Positions 13,103 to 15,112 of a stretch of DNA of 15,112 nucleotides are shown piece after piece; the first letter of the stretch is position 1; every line of letters begins with the position of its first letter. The DNA lies in the NCBI GenBank assembly GCA_020849155.1, contig JADLGU010000078.1, forward strand, positions 1 to 15,112, read 5' to 3'. The notes beneath the pieces are model-generated. The model had not been told where the DNA came from. It worked only from the letters and a program-made list of their open reading frames with translations, and ran no database searches. A program made the position numbers and the translations under genes. The DNA comes from Rhodocyclaceae bacterium. GTDB taxonomy: Bacteria; Pseudomonadota; Gammaproteobacteria; Burkholderiales; Rhodocyclaceae.

Positions 13103-15112
13103 ATGAACCTGGATGCCGCCAAAACCACCTTCGTCGAGGAAAGCCAGGACCTGCTGCAGCAGATGGAGCAGATCCTGCTGGCCTTCGACCGGGGCGCGCC
13201 GGACCCCGAAGCGGTGAACGGCCTGTTCCGGGCCGCCCACACCATCAAGGGATCGGCCGGCCTGTTCGGCTACGACGAGGTGGTGCGCTTCACCCATGTG
13301 GTGGAAAACGTGCTCGACCGGCTGCGTAGCGGCGCGGTCGCCGCCGGCGAGGAGCTGGTCGGCATCCTGCTCGCCAGCGGCGACCATATCGGCGCGCTGG
13401 TGGCCGCCGCCGCCGCCGAGTGCCCGGCCGACGAAGCCACCCTCGCCCGCGGCGCAGAACTGACCGGCCGCCTGCGCCCGTACCTTCCGCCACCCGCCGA
13501 GACCCCGCTGGTGGCGGGTTGTCCGCCCGAGCCGGAGGCCGCATTGGCGGCCTCCGGCGGAGGCCCCCTCGGCGCCGACACCTGGCACCTGTCGCTGCGT
13601 TTCGGCGCCGACGTGCTGCGGATGGGCATGGATCCCCTCGCTTTTATCCGCTACCTGACCACGCTGGGCGACATTGTTCACCTGGAGACGCTGGGCGATG
13701 CGCTGCCGCCCTTCGAGGCGTTCGATCCGGAAGCCAGCTACCTCGGCTTCGAGATCGACCTGAGGAGCGCGGCCAGCCGGCAGGAGATCGAGGCGGTGTT
13801 CGAGTTCGTCCAGGACGACGCGCAGATCCGCATCCTGCCGCCGCAGGCCAGGGCGGCCGAATACGCGGCGCTGATCCTTGCGCTGCCCGAAGACAGCGTC
13901 CGCCTGGGCGAGATCCTGGTGGCCGGCGGCGCGCTGACCCGGCGCGAGCTGGATGAAGCCCTCAAGATGCAGGCGCACGCGGCCGAGGCTGGCGCCAACC
14001 GGCGCCTGGGCGAAATCCTGGTCAACCAAGGCGCCGTCTTGCCGCCGGTGGTCGAGGCGGCGCTGGAGAAACAGAAACGTGTCGAGGAGAAGCGCGCGAC
14101 CGAGGCGCGCAGCGTCAAGGTGCCGGCCGACAAGCTCGACCGGCTGATCGATCTCGTCGGCGAGCTGGTGATCGCCGGCGCCGGCACCCAACTGCTGGCG
14201 ATGCGCTCGCGGCAGGGGGCGCTGATCGAATCCGCCGCGCAGGCGATGCGGCTGGTCGAGGAGGTGCGCGACTCGGCCCTGCGCCTGCGCATGGTGCAGA
14301 TCGGCGAGGTGTTCGCCCGTTTCCCGCGCGTGGTGCGCGACGTCAGCCGCGAGCTGGGCAAGGACATCGAGCTGAAGGTCAGCGGCGCGGAAACGGAACT
14401 GGACAAGTCGATGGTGGAGCGCCTCGGCGATCCGCTGATGCACCTGCTGCGCAATGCCATGGACCACGGTCTCGAAACGACCGAGGAGCGCCTGGCGCGA
14501 GGCAAGCCGGCGCGCGGGACAGTCAGCCTGACCGCCCGCCATGAGTCGGGCAGCATCGTCATCGAGGTCAGCGACGACGGACGCGGCCTCGACCGCGAGC
14601 GCATCCTGAAGAAGGCGATCGAGCGCGGCCTGGTGCAGGAAAGTCAGTCGCTGGAGGACGGCGAGGTCTACCGCCTGATCCTGGAGCCGGGTTTTTCAAC
14701 GGCGGAAAAGGTGACCAATCTGTCCGGCCGCGGCGTCGGCATGGACGTCGTCAAGAGCAGCATCGAAGCCCTGCGTGGCGCGCTCGACATCCAGAGCCGG
14801 CCCGGCGAGGGCACCGCGATGCGCCTGACCCTGCCGCTGACTCTGGCGATCATCGACGGCTTCCTGGTCGGCGTCGGGGGCGCGAGCTTCGTGCTGCCGC
14901 TGGAAATGGTGGTCGAGTGCATCGAGCTGCCGGCCGGCGACGGCGCCGAGGGCCGCGACTATCTCGACCTGCGCGGCCAGGTGCTGCCCGTCCTGCGCCT
15001 GCGCGATCTGTTCGAGGTGCCGCAACCGGCGCCGCGGCGGCAGAACGTAGTGGTGGTGCAGTACGGCGGGCGGCAGGCCGGCCTGACGGTGGACAGCCTG
15101 ATGGGCGAGTGC
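13103..15112 (+). CDS. cheA: CheA chemotaxis kinase with inserted MshEN-like tandem motif; 3' truncated by window
   Basis: 670 residues are visible and the frame is open to the last base. P1 HPt domain: ~1-105 with H46 in 'RAAHTIKGSAG'. A Pro/Ala linker is followed by a P2-like region (~160-247, 'WHLSLRFGADVLRMGMDP' to 'FEFVQDDAQIRIL'). Two 24-residue repeats follow, 267-290 and 301-324, each beginning 'RLGEILV' and ending in Gln. P3 dimerisation helices occupy ~335-400 ('KLDRLIDLVGELV'). P4 ATPase: ~400-580, with N-box 'HLLRNAMDHG', G1 'DDGRGLD' and G2 'GRGVGMDVV'. P5 begins at ~583 and is cut after 'TVDSLMGEC'. The GGAGGAAA at 13090-13097 supports the ATG at 13103, 25 bases after the STAS stop. 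It is expected to phosphorylate the CheY of this operon. All catalytic residues are present. The repeats match a c-di-GMP-binding signature (see findings). Confidence 0.95.
   Translation, partial: MNLDAAKTTFVEESQDLLQQMEQILLAFDRGAPDPEAVNGLFRAAHTIKGSAGLFGYDEVVRFTHVVENVLDRLRSGAVAAGEELVGILLASGDHIGALVAAAAAECPADEATLARGAELTGRLRPYLPPPAETPLVAGCPPEPEAALAASGGGPLGADTWHLSLRFGADVLRMGMDPLAFIRYLTTLGDIVHLETLGDALPPFEAFDPEASYLGFEIDLRSAASRQEIEAVFEFVQDDAQIRILPPQARAAEYAALILALPEDSVRLGEILVAGGALTRRELDEALKMQAHAAEAGANRRLGEILVNQGAVLPPVVEAALEKQKRVEEKRATEARSVKVPADKLDRLIDLVGELVIAGAGTQLLAMRSRQGALIESAAQAMRLVEEVRDSALRLRMVQIGEVFARFPRVVRDVSRELGKDIELKVSGAETELDKSMVERLGDPLMHLLRNAMDHGLETTEERLARGKPARGTVSLTARHESGSIVIEVSDDGRGLDRERILKKAIERGLVQESQSLEDGEVYRLILEPGFSTAEKVTNLSGRGVGMDVVKSSIEALRGALDIQSRPGEGTAMRLTLPLTLAIIDGFLVGVGGASFVLPLEMVVECIELPAGDGAEGRDYLDLRGQVLPVLRLRDLFEVPQPAPRRQNVVVVQYGGRQAGLTVDSLMGEC
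13901..14074 (+). other. Tandem MshEN-like (putative c-di-GMP-binding) motifs within cheA
   Basis: Motif 1 (13901-13972, residues 267-290) and motif 2 (14003-14074, residues 301-324) each follow the pattern R-L-G-x-x-hydrophobic-hydrophobic-x-x-G, then a hydrophobic residue, then spaced Leu/Val, Leu and a final Gln at position 24. That is the repeated motif described for the c-di-GMP-binding N-domain of the MshE ATPase. Deviations: Ala at the first hydrophobic position after the Gly in both copies, and Val for Leu at position 17 of motif 2. The spacer is 10 residues. Binding is inference. Confidence 0.6.

Noticed and set aside
12974..14542. 522-codon minus-strand open frame under cheA
   Set aside because: The plus strand encodes textbook CheA P1, P3 and P4 motifs; the antisense product has compositional bias only.

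Overview
The window is a dense signal-transduction locus from a high-GC bacterium, with almost no non-coding DNA. The GC-rich codon use, a DUF3135-like protein, a FixL/FixJ-type pair and CheA/CheY/chemoreceptor genes suggest a motile or surface-associated proteobacterium. Betaproteobacteria, perhaps Rhodocyclales-like, is my best guess, but it rests on protein style and not on a marker gene. I see no rRNA, tRNA, CRISPR array, insertion sequence or integrase.

Layout. (1) 1-1083, + strand: the 3' end of a cheA-type gene (P5 domain). It is followed by a 100-residue protein that looks like an isolated, degenerate chemoreceptor hairpin tip, and then by a DUF3135-like protein. (2) 1084-3987, - strand: an orphan membrane histidine kinase (six hydrophobic segments, PAS, GAF, PAS, PAS, HisKA, ATPase), convergent with the DUF3135 gene with no intervening base. 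(3) 3988-4195: a 208-bp divergent regulatory region with a good sigma70-type promoter for the - strand kinase, two perfect dyads and an imperfect direct repeat. (4) 4196-11018, + strand: a translationally coupled kinase-kinase-regulator operon. Two paralogous Cache-HAMP-multi-PAS kinases have different catalytic cores (phytochrome-like and FixL-like) and are followed by a FixJ/NarL-type response regulator. (5) 11142 to the window end, + strand: a second chemosensory operon of chemoreceptor, cheY, STAS protein and cheA, the last cut by the window end.

How it may work. The FixL-like kinase probably phosphorylates the FixJ-like regulator. The upstream paralogous kinase may feed the same regulator or modulate its partner. 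In the last operon the chemoreceptor has no periplasmic sensor. It carries a CheZ-like F-Q-D-x-x-x-Q motif and an aromatic C-terminal tail next to cheY, so it may combine array signalling with CheY-P dephosphorylation. The CheA carries, between its P2-like region and P3, two tandem 24-residue motifs that match the c-di-GMP-binding MshEN signature. With the STAS protein, this suggests a chemosensory module that integrates c-di-GMP and possibly partner switching. That is the most interesting hypothesis here. No CheW, CheR, CheB or CheD is encoded inside the window.
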